6,454 nucleotides of DNA from an uncultured Pseudomonadota bacterium (GTDB lineage Bacteria; Myxococcota_A; Polyangia; HGW-17): positions 1 to 6,454 of the forward strand of contig CALKWH010000172.1 in the NCBI GenBank assembly GCA_938004375.1. The letters run 5' to 3'. The position numbers and the translations under genes were made by a program. The notes under the pieces were generated by a model that made no database searches, was not told the origin of the DNA, and worked only from the letters and a program-made list of their open reading frames with translations. Below are positions 5,124 through 6,454 of the stretch, one piece after another (position 1 is the first letter of the stretch; each line of letters opens with the position of its first letter).

Positions 5124-5173
5124 GTCGGCTCGGATGGGGACGGGGCACCTGTCCCCATCCGCTCGCTCCGACT
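5123..5173 (+). terminator. Large hairpin after the second BMC-H gene (terminator, attenuator or stabiliser)
   Basis: A perfect 11-bp stem, CGGATGGGGAC (5131-5141) with GTCCCCATCCG (5151-5161), closes a 9-base loop. An outer 6-bp stem, AGTCGG (5123-5128) with CCGACT (5168-5173), extends it across an internal loop. It begins in the stop codon of the shell gene. There is no T run after it, so it is not a classic intrinsic terminator. It could protect the 3' end of abundant shell mRNA, lower read-through into deoC, or be a dispersed palindromic (REP-like) element. Confidence 0.55.
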
Positions 5174-5202
5174 GACGGCAACGGGAGGATTGAAGATCGG
5201 CC

Positions 5203-5232
5203 CGCGCACCGCGGCTAGCCGCTGCGGTCGCG
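5203..5232 (+). promoter_or_regulatory. Second hairpin / palindrome in the deoC leader
   Basis: CGCG-c-ACCGC (5203-5212) pairs with GCGGT-CGCG (5224-5232), a 9-bp stem with one bulge. The 12-base perfect palindrome GCGGCTAGCCGC lies at 5211-5222, overlapping the stem and loop. It sits 35 bases before the deoC-fusion ATG. It could be a leader structure or, as double-stranded DNA, an operator for a dimeric regulator. No -35/-10 pair that I trust was seen in the 143-bp gap. Confidence 0.35.
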
Positions 5233-5266
5233 GTGTTCGTCACCACTTCGAACTCGAGGGAGACAC

Positions 5267-5323
5267 ATGGATCAAAAAGATCTGGTTGCCAAAATCACCG
5301 CCGAGGTTCTCAGCCGGCTGAAA
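5267..5323 (+). other. Predicted encapsulation peptide at the N-terminus of the DERA fusion
   Basis: Residues 1-19 ([19 protein letters not shown]) place L6/V7, I10, V14 and L18 on one face of a helix, with charged residues (D5, K9, E13, R17) elsewhere. A flexible stretch rich in Gly, Ala, Gln and Ser follows (20-30). This matches the pattern of BMC cargo tags and is similar in form, not in exact sequence, to the tag on the TIM. Confidence 0.8.
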
Positions 5324-6454
5324 GGCGAGGCCGGAGCGCAGAATCAGTCCAAGGTCACGATCACCGCGCCGCGGGTCTCGCGGGGCGTCCTGGTGTTGCT
5401 GACCGGGGGCAATCGTCACGTCGATCAGGTCGTACAGCAGGTCGGCCGCATCGCCGAGAGCGCCGCCGTGATCAAGGTGGCCTTCTCCTCCACCGCCCAG
5501 GGCTGCATCGGCCTCCCGGCCATCCGGCGGGTGGCGCCCAACGCCCAGCTCCTGACCGCCGGCAACATCTGGCAGGTGCTGGAGAACGTGGACACCATCT
5601 GCGTGCCCAGCATGTCGACCCACATGCTGTCGAAACTGGTGCACCTGCAGCCCGACTCCTGGATCCCGATCCTGGCGTTCACGGGCATGCTCCGGGGTCT
5701 GCACGTGATCGGCTGCACCGAGTCGATGCTCCCGGCCGAGCTCGACCCGGCCTGCGTGCCGGCCCCGCTGCGCAAGCGCATGGACGAACTGATCTCGGGC
5801 GCCCGCGAGCTGGGCATGGAGATCTGCCCCCTCGAGCGGCTGGCGGATCGCGTCGCTTCCGCGGACGCGTCTCCGGTGTGTCCCAACACCGGCGCCCAGC
5901 GCACCTACACCTGTGACGCCCAGACCGGCGAATGCACGGCGTGCGGGCTGTGTGTGGACCGTCGTCCCCAGGACGTCGAGAAGCTGGTCTCCTCTGGCGC
6001 CGGCCGCGTGGCCGCCACCGTGGGAGCGCCGGTCGCGGCCGGGCTGGCCCGCTACATCGACCACACCCTGCTCAAGCCCGAGGCGACCGAGGACCAGTTC
6101 CGCAAACTGTGCGAGGAGGCTCGCCAGCACTCCTTCGCGTCGGTGTGCGTCAACCCGTCCTGGGTGGCCCTGTGCGCCGGTCTCCTCAAGGGCTCCCCCG
6201 TGAAGGTCTGCACGGTCATCGGCTTCCCGCTGGGCGCCACCACGCCCACCACGAAGGCCATCGAGACCCGGGACGCCATCGCCAACGGCGCCGACGAGAT
6301 CGACATGGTCATCAACGTGGGCGCGCTGAAGTCCGGCAACGACGCGCTGGTCAAGGACGACATCGAGGCCGTGGTCGCCGCCGCCCGTGGCCGCGCCATC
6401 GTCAAAGTCATCCTCGAGACCGCGCTGCTGACCAAGGAAGAGAAGATCAAGGCC
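5267..6454 (+). CDS. deoC: Fusion protein: encapsulation helix + flavoprotein-like domain + Cys-rich linker + deoxyribose-phosphate aldolase (3' end missing)
   Basis: One open frame gives 396 residues and continues past the window. Residues 1-19 are an amphipathic helix of the encapsulation-peptide type. Residues 39-190 resemble an HFCD/flavoprotein domain: [10 protein letters not shown] (40-49), then [12 protein letters not shown] (113-124), similar to the PASANT-type flavin/substrate motif. Residues 205-235 are Cys-rich, with C216, C223, C226 and C229. From about 262 the sequence is Deo[13 protein letters not shown] (263-274), FASVCVNP (290-297), [14 protein letters not shown] (313-326), [10 protein letters not shown] (341-350; D346 corresponds to E. 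coli D102) and IVKVILET (378-385). DERA reversibly cleaves 2-deoxyribose 5-phosphate to acetaldehyde and glyceraldehyde 3-phosphate. The Schiff-base Lys (KTSTG motif) and the second active-site Lys lie beyond the edge. GAGGGAG (5256-5262) supports ATG 5267. This is probably the signature enzyme of the compartment. Confidence 0.92.
   Translation, partial: MDQKDLVAKITAEVLSRLKGEAGAQNQSKVTITAPRVSRGVLVLLTGGNRHVDQVVQQVGRIAESAAVIKVAFSSTAQGCIGLPAIRRVAPNAQLLTAGNIWQVLENVDTICVPSMSTHMLSKLVHLQPDSWIPILAFTGMLRGLHVIGCTESMLPAELDPACVPAPLRKRMDELISGARELGMEICPLERLADRVASADASPVCPNTGAQRTYTCDAQTGECTACGLCVDRRPQDVEKLVSSGAGRVAATVGAPVAAGLARYIDHTLLKPEATEDQFRKLCEEARQHSFASVCVNPSWVALCAGLLKGSPVKVCTVIGFPLGATTPTTKAIETRDAIANGADEIDMVINVGALKSGNDALVKDDIEAVVAAARGRAIVKVILETALLTKEEKIKA

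Noticed and set aside
5233..5916. Forward frame overlapping the start of the deoC fusion
   Set aside because: It is Arg/Gly-rich out-of-frame translation of the flavoprotein-like domain with no family match. The competing frame from ATG 5267 carries recognisable domains throughout.
1..6454. CRISPR arrays, tRNA/rRNA genes, insertion sequences, att sites
   Set aside because: No regularly spaced repeats, cloverleaf-like sequences, transposase motifs or terminal inverted repeats were seen. The only repeat of note is the BMC-H gene pair.

Overview
The window is one strand-consistent, GC-rich (about two-thirds G+C by eye) bacterial operon segment encoding a bacterial microcompartment (BMC) metabolosome. 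All ten recognisable genes lie on the + strand. The first 46 bases are not biological: they match the Illumina universal (P5/TruSeq) adapter, so the window begins at an untrimmed contig end. The last gene runs off the right edge. The host cannot be named. The GC content, strong Shine-Dalgarno sites and this gene set fit the uncultured or environmental bacterial phyla that carry sugar-phosphate-type BMC loci (for example Acidobacteria, Myxococcota, Planctomycetes and relatives), and the adapter suggests a metagenome or draft assembly.

Layout: adapter (1-46); 3' end of a PduP-like CoA-acylating aldehyde dehydrogenase (48-431); PduS-like flavin/Fe-S electron-transfer protein (455-1807); PduT-like tandem-domain shell protein with a conserved pore cysteine (1818-2423); EutN/CcmL pentamer 1 (2426-2725); triosephosphate isomerase with an N-terminal helix and Pro-rich linker resembling an encapsulation peptide (2734-3654); RpiB/LacAB-family isomerase with an altered catalytic position (3670-4155); EutN/CcmL pentamer 2 (4157-4456); two near-identical BMC-H hexamer proteins (4470-4751 and 4839-5123); a 143-bp gap with two hairpins; then a long fusion (5267-6454, open at the edge) made of an encapsulation-peptide-like helix, an HFCD-flavoprotein-like domain, a Cys-rich linker and a deoxyribose-phosphate aldolase (DeoC/DERA) domain. 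From pduS to the first BMC-H gene, spacings are 1-15 bp, which indicates one tightly coupled transcript. A possible internal promoter precedes the second BMC-H gene.

How the parts may work together (inference): the aldolase would split 2-deoxyribose 5-phosphate into acetaldehyde and glyceraldehyde 3-phosphate inside the shell. The PduP-like enzyme would turn the acetaldehyde into acetyl-CoA and NADH. The tagged triosephosphate isomerase would convert glyceraldehyde 3-phosphate to DHAP. The PduS/PduT pair could pass electrons through the shell to regenerate NAD+. This agrees with the 'sugar phosphate utilizing' (SPU) class of BMC loci as I recall it. The less expected points are the tagged triosephosphate isomerase, the flavoprotein-DERA fusion, the RpiB relative lacking the catalytic Cys, and PduS/PduT machinery with no B12 diol dehydratase in view.
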